The notes below the pieces were generated by a model. That model did no database searches. It saw only the letters and a program-made list of their open reading frames with translations, and was not told where the DNA came from. Position numbers and translations under genes: made by a program. A stretch of 64,000 nt of DNA from UBA10566 sp964346795 (GTDB taxonomy: Bacteria > Bacteroidota > Bacteroidia > Bacteroidales > P3): NCBI GenBank assembly GCA_964346795.1, contig CAYFWD010000001.1, forward strand, positions 1 to 64,000, written 5' to 3'. This document shows positions 51,842 to 59,927 of the stretch, in pieces (within the stretch, counting starts at the first letter, position 1; each line of letters opens with the position of its first letter).

Positions 51842-52948
51842 TTAAATCTCGTTTAATAAGTCTAATATCTTTTTTTGTTCTTCTTCCCAGCAAAATTGCT
51901 GCTTTGCTTTTTTGCAATTTTCAACATATAAATCTCTTCTTTCTTTATCATTTAAAAGAGAATTAATCTGTTCAGCAATATTCTTTGGATTATGATTATT
52001 CAAAAAATCACAAATATTAAACGCTTCAAGTATATGTTTTATTTCACTTAATGGGGTAATTATTATTGGGATTTCTGCATGAATGTATTCAAAAAGCTTG
52101 TTGGGAAGGCTCATTGCATAGTTTTGGTTAGTATCCTTATCCAATGAAAGACCTATATCTGCATTGAAAGTGTATTGCATCATATCATCAAAAGGTATCC
52201 TTGGAACAAAGGATATTTTATTTCTAACTCCAAACTCAACTGCCAATGTTTTTAATTTATCATAAACATCTCCATCTCCAATAACATATAAATAAGCATC
52301 CACCCATTGCATGCTCTCTACCAATTCCTCCATTCCTCTTTCAATATTACAGCCTCCTCCCTGCCAAACAAGAATTGGCTTATCAGGCATATTCAAATCT
52401 TCTTTTGTCTTTACCTTTTTAATACTATCAGCTTTGGGAAAATTCCTTACAATAAATGCATCAACCCCATACTCTTTTTTAAAATAATCAGCAATAGGAT
52501 TACAAACTGTTATTACATTTTTAAGATTAGGAAGTATTCTCCGTTCAATCCTTTTCCAAAACCACTTAGCAAAGCGATTATATTTTAATTCTGGAACCTC
52601 CGTAAAATGCTCGTGAGAATCAAAGACTAAAGGTTTATTTCTTATTTTTGAAATTAAATAATTTGCCAAAAGAGTATCCAGGTCATTAGCCCAAAGAATA
52701 TCAATTTTAGAGAAAAGAAGTTTTAAAAATAGCCTAATATTGAAATCTGCATAGAAAAAGAAACTCGAATAAAAGCAAAGATGCAATCTTGAGTAAGAGT
52801 ATTTTCTTTTATTCATTGGAGGACTATTCCTTTTCAATCGTCCTATTAAATGAACATTATAACCTGCTTCAACAAGAGAATTACAAGTCTTATCAACTCT
52901 ATTATCAGTTACTAAATCATTACTTACAGAAACAATTACTTTTTTCAT
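51842..52948 (-). CDS. Glycosyltransferase family 4 (group 1) protein
   Basis: A 368-residue GT-B enzyme: KKVIVSVSNDLVTDNRVDKTCNSLVEAGYNVHLIGR at the start, ILWANDLDTLLANYL, KPLVFDSHEHFTEVPEL, then donor-side PILVWQGGGCNIERGMEELVESM, LYVIGDGDVYDKL and a conserved FEYIHAEIPIIITPLSEI. The N-terminal NDxxxDxRV pattern is typical of bacterial sugar transferases that modify lipid-linked glycans. It forms a two-gene operon with the downstream family 2 enzyme; the tRNA terminator at 52964 precedes it. Confidence 0.86.
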   Translation of the reverse strand: MKKVIVSVSNDLVTDNRVDKTCNSLVEAGYNVHLIGRLKRNSPPMNKRKYSYSRLHLCFYSSFFFYADFNIRLFLKLLFSKIDILWANDLDTLLANYLISKIRNKPLVFDSHEHFTEVPELKYNRFAKWFWKRIERRILPNLKNVITVCNPIADYFKKEYGVDAFIVRNFPKADSIKKVKTKEDLNMPDKPILVWQGGGCNIERGMEELVESMQWVDAYLYVIGDGDVYDKLKTLAVEFGVRNKISFVPRIPFDDMMQYTFNADIGLSLDKDTNQNYAMSLPNKLFEYIHAEIPIIITPLSEIKHILEAFNICDFLNNHNPKNIAEQINSLLNDKERRDLYVENCKKAKQQFCWEEEQKKILDLLNEI

Positions 52949-52963
52949 TACTTGGTAATAATA

Positions 52964-52996
52964 AAGAAAAAAGACCTTTAGTAAAAAGGTCTTCTT
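52964..52996 (-). terminator. Terminator of tRNA(CAT)
   Basis: On the minus strand AAGACCTTT pairs with AAAGGTCTT and runs into six T; it lies 9 bp after the tRNA. Confidence 0.9.
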
Positions 52997-53004
52997 TAAT
53001 AATG

Positions 53005-53078
53005 TGGTCCCACTTGGGCTCGAACCAAGGACCCCCTGATTATGAGTCAGGTGCTCTAACCAGCTGAGCTATGGGACC
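53005..53078 (-). tRNA. tRNA with anticodon CAT (Met elongator or Ile2)
   Basis: A 74-nt cloverleaf: acceptor GGTCCCA/TGGGACC, D arm GCTC/GAGC, anticodon stem CCTGA/TCAGG with loop CTCATAA, T arm CTTGG/CCAAG. Discriminator A; CCA not encoded. The first pair G-C excludes initiator Met. Elongator Met and lysidine-modified Ile2 share this anticodon; I cannot decide between them by eye. Confidence 0.93.
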
Positions 53079-53114
53079 TATAAGTCTTTAAAGACATATA
53101 TTAATTTGAGGGTG

Positions 53115-53122
53115 CAAAGATA
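53115..53122 (-). promoter_or_regulatory. -7 promoter element (TATCTTTG) of tRNA(CAT)
   Basis: The minus strand reads TATCTTTG 37 nt ahead of the tRNA. Confidence 0.6.
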
Positions 53123-53163
53123 CAATAATTAGAAATACTACCAAATATTTTTCAAAATTATTT

Positions 53164-53661
53164 TTATCTTAGCCTATCCGACGAACGTACTATCCTTTCA
53201 TCTTTTCTAATTGCTCTCTGAGCTAAAATAAAAAGAAGAATCTGTAAAATCGGAAAACTAATAGCTATTTTATTATATGAAACAATTGGTGTGGAATACA
53301 TTTGAGTTATCCCTTTTTCAATACCATCTATCTTGACAAATAAAAGAAATGCCAAGTAAATTGTTAAGAATAATAATCCTCCTGCAACAAACTTAACTTG
53401 CAAAGCTCTGTTTTTATATAGGAATATTGAAATAATTGCTATTAGAGCAACTCCTATTTGCATAAAAATCAAACTCCAAGCGGGTGTGAGCTGTATAAAT
53501 TGCTCGCTATCCTCATGTGAAGGTTGTGGTAATAAACCATAGTATTGCGTTGTCTGCATTGATTTAACTTCAAAAGTAAAATCAACAATTGGAAAGAAAA
53601 AGGTTGCAACTGATAGTAGAACTATAAAAAACAACCATAAGGTTTGAATTCTTTGTATCAT
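53164..53661 (-). CDS. DUF4293 family membrane protein
   Basis: A 165-residue protein with four membrane helices. The start MIQRIQTLWLFFIVLLSVATFFFPIVDF and the following soluble loop, then LTPAWSLIFMQIGVALIAIISIFLYKNRALQ, fit the Bacteroidota family DUF4293. Function unknown. Single-gene unit with a TATCTTTG promoter word at 53686-53693. Confidence 0.88.
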   Translation of the reverse strand: MIQRIQTLWLFFIVLLSVATFFFPIVDFTFEVKSMQTTQYYGLLPQPSHEDSEQFIQLTPAWSLIFMQIGVALIAIISIFLYKNRALQVKFVAGGLLFLTIYLAFLLFVKIDGIEKGITQMYSTPIVSYNKIAISFPILQILLFILAQRAIRKDERIVRSSDRLR

Positions 53662-53685
53662 AGTATTATTTTTTTATTTAATTTG

Positions 53686-53693
53686 CAAAGATA
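53686..53693 (-). promoter_or_regulatory. -7 promoter element (TATCTTTG) of the DUF4293 gene
   Basis: The minus strand reads TATCTTTG 25 nt ahead of the ATG at 53661. Confidence 0.6.
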
Positions 53694-53712
53694 TTGTTTT
53701 TTCTCCATAATG

Positions 53713-53744
53713 CAAAAACCCCCTTTAATAAATAAAAGGGGGTC
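53713..53744 (-). terminator. Terminator of groES-groEL
   Basis: ACCCCCTTT and AAAGGGGGT form a GC-rich 9-bp stem with an A/T loop, followed on the minus strand by five T. Confidence 0.92.
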
Positions 53745-53770
53745 AAAATTATTATTATGAAAAGTTATTG

Positions 53771-55405
53771 TTAATACATTCCTCCCATGCCTCCCATTCC
53801 TGGGGCAGCAGGCATTTGAGGTGTTTCTTCCTTAATTTCTGAAAGAACACATTCAGTAGTAAGAATCATACTTGCAATTGATGCAGCATTCTCAAGAGCA
53901 ACTCTTGAAACCTTTGTTGGGTCAATAACTCCTGATTTGTGAAGGTCTTCAAAAACTTCTGTTCTTGCGTTAAAGCCATTATCTCCTTTCAGTTCTTTAA
54001 CCTTATTTACAATAACGCTTCCTTCCAAACCTGCATTTTCAACAATTTGACGAAGAGGCTCTTCTAATGCACGACGAATTATTTGAATACCTGTTTCTTC
54101 ATCTTCATTCTCTCCTTTTAGTTTGTCTAAGGATTTTATAGAACGAATATATCCTACTCCACCACCAGGAATAATACCTTCTTCTATTGCAGCTCTTGTT
54201 GCATGGAGTGCATCATCAAAACGGTCTTTCTTTTCTTTCATCTCAACTTCTGAAGCTGCTCCAACATAAATTACTGCAACTCCTCCTGCCAATTTTGCAA
54301 GACGTTCTTGAAGTTTTTCTCTATCATAATCAGAAGTTGTTTTTTCAATTTGAGATTTTATTTGATTAACTCTTGTTTCAATTAATGCTTTTTCTCCTTT
54401 ACCAGAAACAATTGTAGTATTGTCCTTATCTATGGTTATCTTATCAGCAGAACCTAACATTTCCAAGCTCGCATCTTCCAATTTATATCCTTTTTCTTCT
54501 GAAATCACAACACCACCTGTAAGTATAGCAATATCTTCAAGCATTTCTTTTCTTCTATCACCAAAACCTGGAGCCTTAACAGCTACAATTTTCAAGTTAG
54601 CTCTCAAGCGGTTTACTATTAAAGTTGCTATAGCTTCTCCGTCCAAGTCTTCAGCAATAATCAAAAGAGGACGACCAGTTTGAACAACCTTTTCTAAGAT
54701 AGGAAGGAATTCCTTCATGTTAGAAATCTTCTTATCGTAAATCAAAATAAATGGGTCTTCATAAACAACTTCCATTTTTTCTGTATCCGTTACAAAATAA
54801 GGAGAAAGATAACCCCTATCAAACTGCATTCCCTCAACAACCTTTACCTCTGTTTCAACTCCCTTTGCTTCTTCAATAGTAATTACTCCTTCTTTCTTCA
54901 CTCTTTCCATTGCCTCTGCAATCTTCTTTCCAATAAGTGGGTCGTTATTTACAGACCCAGTACAACCTTGTTCTCTTTTTTCCTTATCATTGCCTATTGT
55001 TCTTGATTGCTTTTGAAGGTCTTTAATTACTGTTTCAACTGCTTTATCAATACCACGTTTTAAATCCATTGGGTTAGCACCAGCAGTAACATTTTTTATA
55101 CCTGCATTAACTATTGCTTGAGCCAAAACAGTTGCAGTAGTAGTTCCATCTCCTGCTTGGTCAGCAGTTTTGGCAGAAACCTCTTTTACTAATTGAGCTC
55201 CCATATTTTGAACAGGGTCCTTTATCTCAATCTCTTTTGCAACAGTTACTCCGTCTTTTGTTATTTGTGGAGCACCAAACTTTTTATCAATTAAAACATT
55301 TCTTCCCTTTGGTCCTAAAGTAACTTTTACTGCATTTGCCAAAGCATCAACACCCAAACGCAATTGTTCACGTGCTTCTATATTATATAAAATATCTTTT
55401 GCCAT
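53771..55405 (-). CDS. groEL: Chaperonin GroEL
   Basis: A 544-residue chaperonin with the ATP-binding motif AGDGTTTATVLAQAI, EGMQFDRGYLSPYFVTD and GGGVGYIRSI, and the Gly/Met-rich tail MGGMGGMY. It forms the double heptamer that refolds proteins under the GroES lid. One oddity: residues 144-153 read REQGCTGSVN where GroEL proteins usually have a hydrophobic QVxTISAN-type stretch at the equatorial-intermediate hinge. The frame is intact on both sides, so these are substitutions, not a frameshift. groES lies 36 bp upstream. Confidence 0.97.
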   Translation of the reverse strand: MAKDILYNIEAREQLRLGVDALANAVKVTLGPKGRNVLIDKKFGAPQITKDGVTVAKEIEIKDPVQNMGAQLVKEVSAKTADQAGDGTTTATVLAQAIVNAGIKNVTAGANPMDLKRGIDKAVETVIKDLQKQSRTIGNDKEKREQGCTGSVNNDPLIGKKIAEAMERVKKEGVITIEEAKGVETEVKVVEGMQFDRGYLSPYFVTDTEKMEVVYEDPFILIYDKKISNMKEFLPILEKVVQTGRPLLIIAEDLDGEAIATLIVNRLRANLKIVAVKAPGFGDRRKEMLEDIAILTGGVVISEEKGYKLEDASLEMLGSADKITIDKDNTTIVSGKGEKALIETRVNQIKSQIEKTTSDYDREKLQERLAKLAGGVAVIYVGAASEVEMKEKKDRFDDALHATRAAIEEGIIPGGGVGYIRSIKSLDKLKGENEDEETGIQIIRRALEEPLRQIVENAGLEGSVIVNKVKELKGDNGFNARTEVFEDLHKSGVIDPTKVSRVALENAASIASMILTTECVLSEIKEETPQMPAAPGMGGMGGMY

Positions 55406-55441
55406 TTTTCTTATTCTTTTTTTGTTTAATACTAATCTCTA

Positions 55442-55723
55442 TTATTTAATAATTGCATAAATATCGCTTTCTCTCATAATCAAATACTCTTGTCCATCAA
55501 CATTAATTTCTGTCCCAGAATATTTGCCATATAATACCTTATCCCCAACCTTCACTGTCATTGGTTCATCTTTCTTTCCTGAGCCTGCTGCAACAACTTC
55601 TCCCTTCATTGGTTTTTCTTTTGCAGTGTCAGGTATAATAATTCCTGCTGCTGTCTTAGTTTCAGCTTCTGCTGGCTTAATAAGTACCCTGTCAGCTAAG
55701 GGTTTTACATTAATCTTTGTCAT
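55442..55723 (-). CDS. groES: Co-chaperonin GroES
   Basis: A 93-residue lid protein: KPLADRVLIKPAEAETKTAAGIIIPDTAKEKPMKGEVVAAGSG with the mobile loop, then VGDKVLYGKYSGTEI. Normal length. First gene of the groES-groEL operon, controlled by an atypical region (55778-55842) that resembles the one before htpG. Confidence 0.97.
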   Translation of the reverse strand: MTKINVKPLADRVLIKPAEAETKTAAGIIIPDTAKEKPMKGEVVAAGSGKKDEPMTVKVGDKVLYGKYSGTEINVDGQEYLIMRESDIYAIIK

Positions 55724-55777
55724 AATTCTCTTTTATTTTTTTAGTTATTTATTTATAGATTTTTTTCTTAACCATTA

Positions 55778-55842
55778 CAATCCTTATATATTAAATATTG
55801 TGCCAAAATATTTAATTTACGCTTTTATGACAAAAAGTCAGT
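55778..55842 (-). promoter_or_regulatory. groES promoter/operator region
   Basis: No TAnnTTTG word. On the minus strand TTGGCACAATA (55806-55796) and TATAAGGATTG (55788-55778) closely match TTGACACAATA and TATAATGATTG before htpG. Upstream is the inverted repeat TGAC-AAAAA-GTCA (55829-55841). Confidence 0.45.
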
Positions 55843-55861
55843 AATATGATATTTATAAAAT

Positions 55862-55897
55862 GAAAAAAGAGCCATCAATTAAGACAGCTCTTTAAAA
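55862..55897 (-). terminator. Terminator of the TPR-secG operon
   Basis: On the minus strand AAAGAGC pairs with GCTCTTT across a loop and continues into six T; it lies 31 bp after secG. Confidence 0.85.
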
Positions 55898-55927
55898 ACC
55901 AAATTATGAAAAAATAAATTATTAAAT

Positions 55928-56263
55928 CTATTGTTTTATCGGTGCGGGTGCTGTTGGAGCAGCTGGTCCCTTAGGTGCAGGCATTGTTGTATTAACTGCA
56001 TTAGGGTTAAGTTCTGTTCCTTGTGTTTGATTAACATGTCTTCCTGGTCTAAAAACAGTAGCTGCCAAACAAAGTACAAGTAAAACAATTGCCAATGTCC
56101 AAGAAGCTTTTTCTAAAAAGTCAGCAGTTTTTCTAACTCCCATAATTTGACTTTGAGCTTGAAAATTAGCAGCCAATCCACCGCCTTTACTATTTTGAAC
56201 AAGCACTACCAAAGCCAACAATACGCATACAACTAATATTAATACTGAAATAAATACAAACAT
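55928..56263 (-). CDS. secG: Preprotein translocase subunit SecG
   Basis: A 111-residue SecG with two membrane helices (about residues 2-21 and 53-72) and the conserved loop VLVQNSKGGGLAANFQAQSQIMGVRKTADFLEKASW. The C-terminal about 40 residues are Pro/Ala-rich (PAPKGPAAPTAPAPIKQ), a low-complexity tail common in this phylum. SecG assists SecYEG-SecA export. It lies 19 bp after the TPR gene and shares its promoter. Confidence 0.94.
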   Translation of the reverse strand: MFVFISVLILVVCVLLALVVLVQNSKGGGLAANFQAQSQIMGVRKTADFLEKASWTLAIVLLVLCLAATVFRPGRHVNQTQGTELNPNAVNTTMPAPKGPAAPTAPAPIKQ

Positions 56264-56282
56264 AATGTCCTTATCTTTTTAT

Positions 56283-56981
56283 CTAATTATTTTCTATTTT
56301 TTGAATTTGAGCTGCAAAGTAACTACTTTTTTCTGGATTAGCCAAAATTAATTTATTATAAATTTTAATAGCCTTATCTTTATGCCCTTGTTTTAAATAG
56401 ATTTGAGCCATTGTTTCAGTAACAATTTCAAATTCATCTTCAGCACTTTTCTTTACAACATCATTAATACTAATATCTTCACTTTCCTGCTCAATATCCT
56501 TATTATTTCCCAACTTATTCACCTTTGGATTTTCAACCTGCAAAAATCTTTCAATCAACTCCTCCTTAGTAGGTGCTTCCGAAAGATTAGGCTCTGCATA
56601 GGAGTCTATTTCCTTAATAATGTCAGGTGTTGAATCTTTTTCCTTTTGTGAAGGAGTTGTGCCATAAATCTTTTTTAATTGCTCTATTCTTTCGTTAATC
56701 TTATCCATATCAGTTTTTGGAGACTCCTCTGCAGTAAACTGAAAAGCAACATTAGTCTCCATAAACTCCTTCAGTCTTGCCCTGTCGGGAGAATAAGTTG
56801 AAGCTAAAGAAAGGCATTCATTAGGGTTTTGACTAAGTAGTTTTGCACATTTAGCATAATAGTAATATGGTAATGCAAAGAAAGGATATTTCTCAATAGT
56901 TCTTTTCAATATATATAGAACTTGACCATTAAATTCTTCATCATTTAACTGCAATAAATTATTAATAAAAGTTCTATCCAT
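56283..56981 (-). CDS. TPR-containing protein, unknown function
   Basis: A 232-residue soluble protein. The first about 85 residues are helical (INNLLQLNDEEFNGQVLYILKRTIEKYPFFALPYYYYAKC), the centre is charged and disordered, and residues 190-225 form a TPR hairpin (MAQIYLKQGHKDKAIKIYNKLILANPEKSSYFA). Bacteroidota commonly carry such a gene directly upstream of secG. The pairing hints at export or envelope work, but no function is known. TATATTTG promoter word at 57032-57039. Confidence 0.8.
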   Translation of the reverse strand: MDRTFINNLLQLNDEEFNGQVLYILKRTIEKYPFFALPYYYYAKCAKLLSQNPNECLSLASTYSPDRARLKEFMETNVAFQFTAEESPKTDMDKINERIEQLKKIYGTTPSQKEKDSTPDIIKEIDSYAEPNLSEAPTKEELIERFLQVENPKVNKLGNNKDIEQESEDISINDVVKKSAEDEFEIVTETMAQIYLKQGHKDKAIKIYNKLILANPEKSSYFAAQIQKIENN

Positions 56982-57031
56982 ATCAATTAATAGCGTTTCT
57001 TTCCCTTATTTTTCTCTTAAGTTTGAGTTTG

Positions 57032-57039
57032 CAAATATA
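57032..57039 (-). promoter_or_regulatory. -7 promoter element (TATATTTG) of the TPR-secG operon
   Basis: The minus strand reads TATATTTG 51 nt ahead of the ATG at 56981. Confidence 0.6.
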
Positions 57040-57147
57040 AATTAATCTTTTGAAATGATAAAAAAAAGAAAGAAAATAAGGACTTAATAAAGTCAATCAA
57101 CAAGTAGAAACAAAGATTTTCTCCATATAGTTAAATTTACAAACAAA

Positions 57148-57445
57148 TTAAACTTAGTTTTATTTTAGCATAATACCATTATATAAAAATCAAAACGAAG
57201 TTTGGACGGACTTAAAACGAAGTTATCACGACCTTAAATCTTCGTTTTTACGAGGTCGAAATGCCATTTCATCTTGACGAGATGGCATTTCGTTATATAT
57301 GAGATGCCATTTCATGACAACGAAATGCCATTTCGACTTCACTAAGTCTTCGTTTTAGTGTCGTTCAAACTTCGTTTTAAGGTCATAAAATCTTAGTTTT
57401 TGAATTGTAATTACTTCGTTTTATGAGTTGAAAACCTTGTTTGGT
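57148..57445 (+). repeat. Phased 22-bp intergenic array H (about 14 units)
   Basis: The largest array, between divergent genes. Cores: AACTTAGTTTT, ATAATACCATTAT (57170), AAAACGAAGTT (57192 and 57214), AAATCTTCGTT (57236), then four GAAATGCCATTTC-type palindromes at 57258, 57279, 57301 and 57322, then CTTCGTTTTA-type cores at 57348, 57370, 57392, 57414 and 57436. Steps are 22 bp except for 21-bp steps between palindromes. CGAAG cores turn into CTTCG on the far side, so the array reads nearly as an inverted repeat around the palindromes. The rest of the 610-bp gap (56982-57147, 57446-57579) holds only the promoter words. Confidence 0.87.
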
Positions 57446-57579
57446 TATGTGCAAAATTTACTTTATTAGTTGTAAATCTTTTTTATTAGTTTTCTAATCT
57501 CACAATATAAGGCTAAAGTATTTAAGGAGATTTTACCTATTTTAGGTTGAAAAAATTAGGCTAATTATATATTTATATT

Positions 57580-57587
57580 TATTTTTG
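57580..57587 (+). promoter_or_regulatory. -7 promoter element (TATTTTTG) immediately before ispE
   Basis: TATTTTTG ends only 4 nt before the ispE ATG. If it is the promoter, transcription starts at or next to the start codon and the message is leaderless. Confidence 0.5.
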
Positions 57588-57591
57588 CCCT

Positions 57592-58422
57592 ATGATTTAC
57601 TTCCCTAATTGTAAAATAAATATCGGACTTAATGTTGTGGAAAAACGAGGTGATGGCTTCCACAATATTGAGACTATACTATATCCTGTTGAAATAAATG
57701 ATATTTTGGAAATAAGACCCAAAGCCAATGGAAAAACCTCTATAAGCGTTAGTGGTATTCCTTTTGAGAATGGGGCATCGGCTGATAACTTATGTGTTAA
57801 GGCTTATAATTTACTAAAAAAAGACTATCCCAATATGCCTGAGGTGGAGATTGCTCTGCATAAGGTTATCCCTTTACAAGCTGGCTTGGGAGGAGGTAGC
57901 AGTGATGCAGCTTACACTTTGCAACTCCTTAACTACCTTTTTGAACTCAATCTTTCTTTGGTCCAATTGGATGCTTATGCTAAAAAACTTGGGTCGGACT
58001 GTGCATTCTTTATATATAATGTACCTGCTTTTGCCTTTGAGAAAGGCGATATGTTAGCTCCAACAACTCTTTCCCTTAGGGGAAAAACTATTCTTATTAT
58101 TAAGCCTGACATAGGTATTAGCACTGCGGAGGCTTATGCTGGAATTGTTCCAAAGAGGAATGAGTATGATTTATTAAATGTTGTAGAGTCTCGTCCTATT
58201 CATAGCTGGAAACATTTAATCAAGAATGACTTTGAGCAACATCTCTTTAAGAAACACACAGAGCTTAGAGTGATTAAGGATAAGCTTTATGACATTGGGG
58301 CTTTATATGCTCAAATGAGTGGGTCTGGCTCTACCATTTATGGAATATTTGACAAGGATTTGACGGAGGATGAAATAAAAACTTTCAATTATGCGTTTGT
58401 TTGTTATAAAGGATTAAAATAA
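57592..58422 (+). CDS. ispE: 4-diphosphocytidyl-2-C-methyl-D-erythritol kinase IspE
   Basis: A 276-residue GHMP kinase of the MEP isoprenoid pathway. Start PNCKINIGLNVVEKRGDGFHNIETILYPV and the ATP loop PLQAGLGGGSSDAAYTLQLL are typical, as is the closing MSGSGSTIYGIF. It phosphorylates CDP-methylerythritol on the way to the undecaprenyl carrier that UppP and the WecA-like enzyme use. The ATG is fixed by the conserved PNCKIN start, only 4 nt after a promoter word. pepD follows after 38 bp. Confidence 0.97.
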   Translation: MIYFPNCKINIGLNVVEKRGDGFHNIETILYPVEINDILEIRPKANGKTSISVSGIPFENGASADNLCVKAYNLLKKDYPNMPEVEIALHKVIPLQAGLGGGSSDAAYTLQLLNYLFELNLSLVQLDAYAKKLGSDCAFFIYNVPAFAFEKGDMLAPTTLSLRGKTILIIKPDIGISTAEAYAGIVPKRNEYDLLNVVESRPIHSWKHLIKNDFEQHLFKKHTELRVIKDKLYDIGALYAQMSGSGSTIYGIFDKDLTEDEIKTFNYAFVCYKGLK

Positions 58423-58460
58423 TTGAAATAACATTAATATTAACAAAATAATTTATTAAG

Positions 58461-59915
58461 ATGAGTGAGATAAAGACATTAGAACCTAAAGGGTTGTGGA
58501 ATAACTTTGATATGATTTGTTCTGTACCGCACCCTTCAAAGAAAGAAAGTAAGCTTGTAGAAGCATTGGTTGATTTTGCAAAGAAACATAATTTGGAATA
58601 CCTTGTTGATAAGGTGGGAAACATTATCATTCGCAAGCCTGCAAGCAAGGGAATGGAAGACAGAAAAGGTGTTGTTCTTCAAGCACATATTGATATGGTG
58701 CCTCAAAAGAATGCTGACACTAAGCACGATTTTGAAAAAGACCCTATCCTTCCTTGGATTGACAATGGCTGGGTTAGAGCAAAGGGTACAACACTTGGAG
58801 CTGACAATGGAATTGGAGTTGCTGCAATATTGGCAGTTTTGGAAGATAAAGATGCAGTACACGGACCAATAGAAGCACTTCTTACTATTGACGAAGAGAC
58901 TGGAATGACAGGAGCTTTTGGATTGGAAGCAGGAGTCTTGAAAGGGGATATTCTTTTGAATCTTGACTCCGAAACAGAAGGAGAGCTTTATGTTGGATGT
59001 GCAGGAGGAATTGATGGTACCTTTGTTTTTGATTATAAGAAAGAAAACACACCTGTTGGCTTGTCAGCCTTTGCACTAAACGTTACTGGACTAAAGGGAG
59101 GACATAGTGGAATGGATATTATTTTGGGAAGAGCCAATGCTAACAAAGTTCTTTTCAGATTATTTAAGGCTTTAGAGAAAGTTAATATCCGTATTTCTGA
59201 AATCAACGGAGGTAGCCTTCGCAATGCAATACCTCGTGAAGCATTCTCAATAGTTGCTATCCCAACCGACAAAGTTGCAGAGGCAAAAGCAATAGTTGAA
59301 CAAGTAACAAAAGAAGTTAAAAACGAATATTCATTGGTTGAGCCTTCATTAGAGATTGCTTTCAATGCAACATCTCTTCTTCCAAACGTAATAGATTTAG
59401 ATACTCAATCAAGATTAATCAATGCTATTTACGCTTGTCCAAACGGAGTTATGAGAATGAGTGATTCTATGGAAAACCTTACCGAAACCTCAACAAACTT
59501 AGCAATAGTTAAGAGTAATGACAATACAATTAGTATTAGCTGTTTGTTAAGAAGCAGTGTTGATAGTGCAAAGATGGATTTGGCACAAATGATGCTTTCT
59601 GTTTTCACACTTGCTGGAGCTAAATCTGAATTTACTGGAGCTTACCCTGGTTGGAAACCTAATATGGAATCACCTATACTTAAGAGTATGCAAGAGACAT
59701 ATAAGAATTTATATGGTAACACTCCAAAGATAATGGCTATACATGCAGGATTGGAATGTGGACTTTTGGGAGGAGTTTATCCTAACTGGGATATGATTTC
59801 CTTTGGACCAACAATTATGAACCCACACTCTCCTGACGAAAGAGTGAATATTGATTCTGTAAAGAAATTCTGGGATTACCTACTTGCAACATTAAAAAAC
59901 ACCCCTAAGAAGTAG
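58461..59915 (+). CDS. pepD: Aminoacyl-histidine dipeptidase (M20C family)
   Basis: A 484-residue metallopeptidase. Zinc-site motifs: LQAHIDMVPQKN, TTLGADNGIGVAA, LLTIDEETGMTGAFGLEA and LLNLDSETEGELYVG; the last His is in GPTIMNPHSPDERVNIDS. The dimerisation lid domain is inserted at about residues 205-375. It hydrolyses Xaa-His and other dipeptides in the cytosol, fitting a peptide-feeding life style suggested by the secreted peptidases. 12 bp before the next gene. Confidence 0.95.
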   Translation: MSEIKTLEPKGLWNNFDMICSVPHPSKKESKLVEALVDFAKKHNLEYLVDKVGNIIIRKPASKGMEDRKGVVLQAHIDMVPQKNADTKHDFEKDPILPWIDNGWVRAKGTTLGADNGIGVAAILAVLEDKDAVHGPIEALLTIDEETGMTGAFGLEAGVLKGDILLNLDSETEGELYVGCAGGIDGTFVFDYKKENTPVGLSAFALNVTGLKGGHSGMDIILGRANANKVLFRLFKALEKVNIRISEINGGSLRNAIPREAFSIVAIPTDKVAEAKAIVEQVTKEVKNEYSLVEPSLEIAFNATSLLPNVIDLDTQSRLINAIYACPNGVMRMSDSMENLTETSTNLAIVKSNDNTISISCLLRSSVDSAKMDLAQMMLSVFTLAGAKSEFTGAYPGWKPNMESPILKSMQETYKNLYGNTPKIMAIHAGLECGLLGGVYPNWDMISFGPTIMNPHSPDERVNIDSVKKFWDYLLATLKNTPKK

Positions 59916-59927
59916 TTTTTTGTCAGA

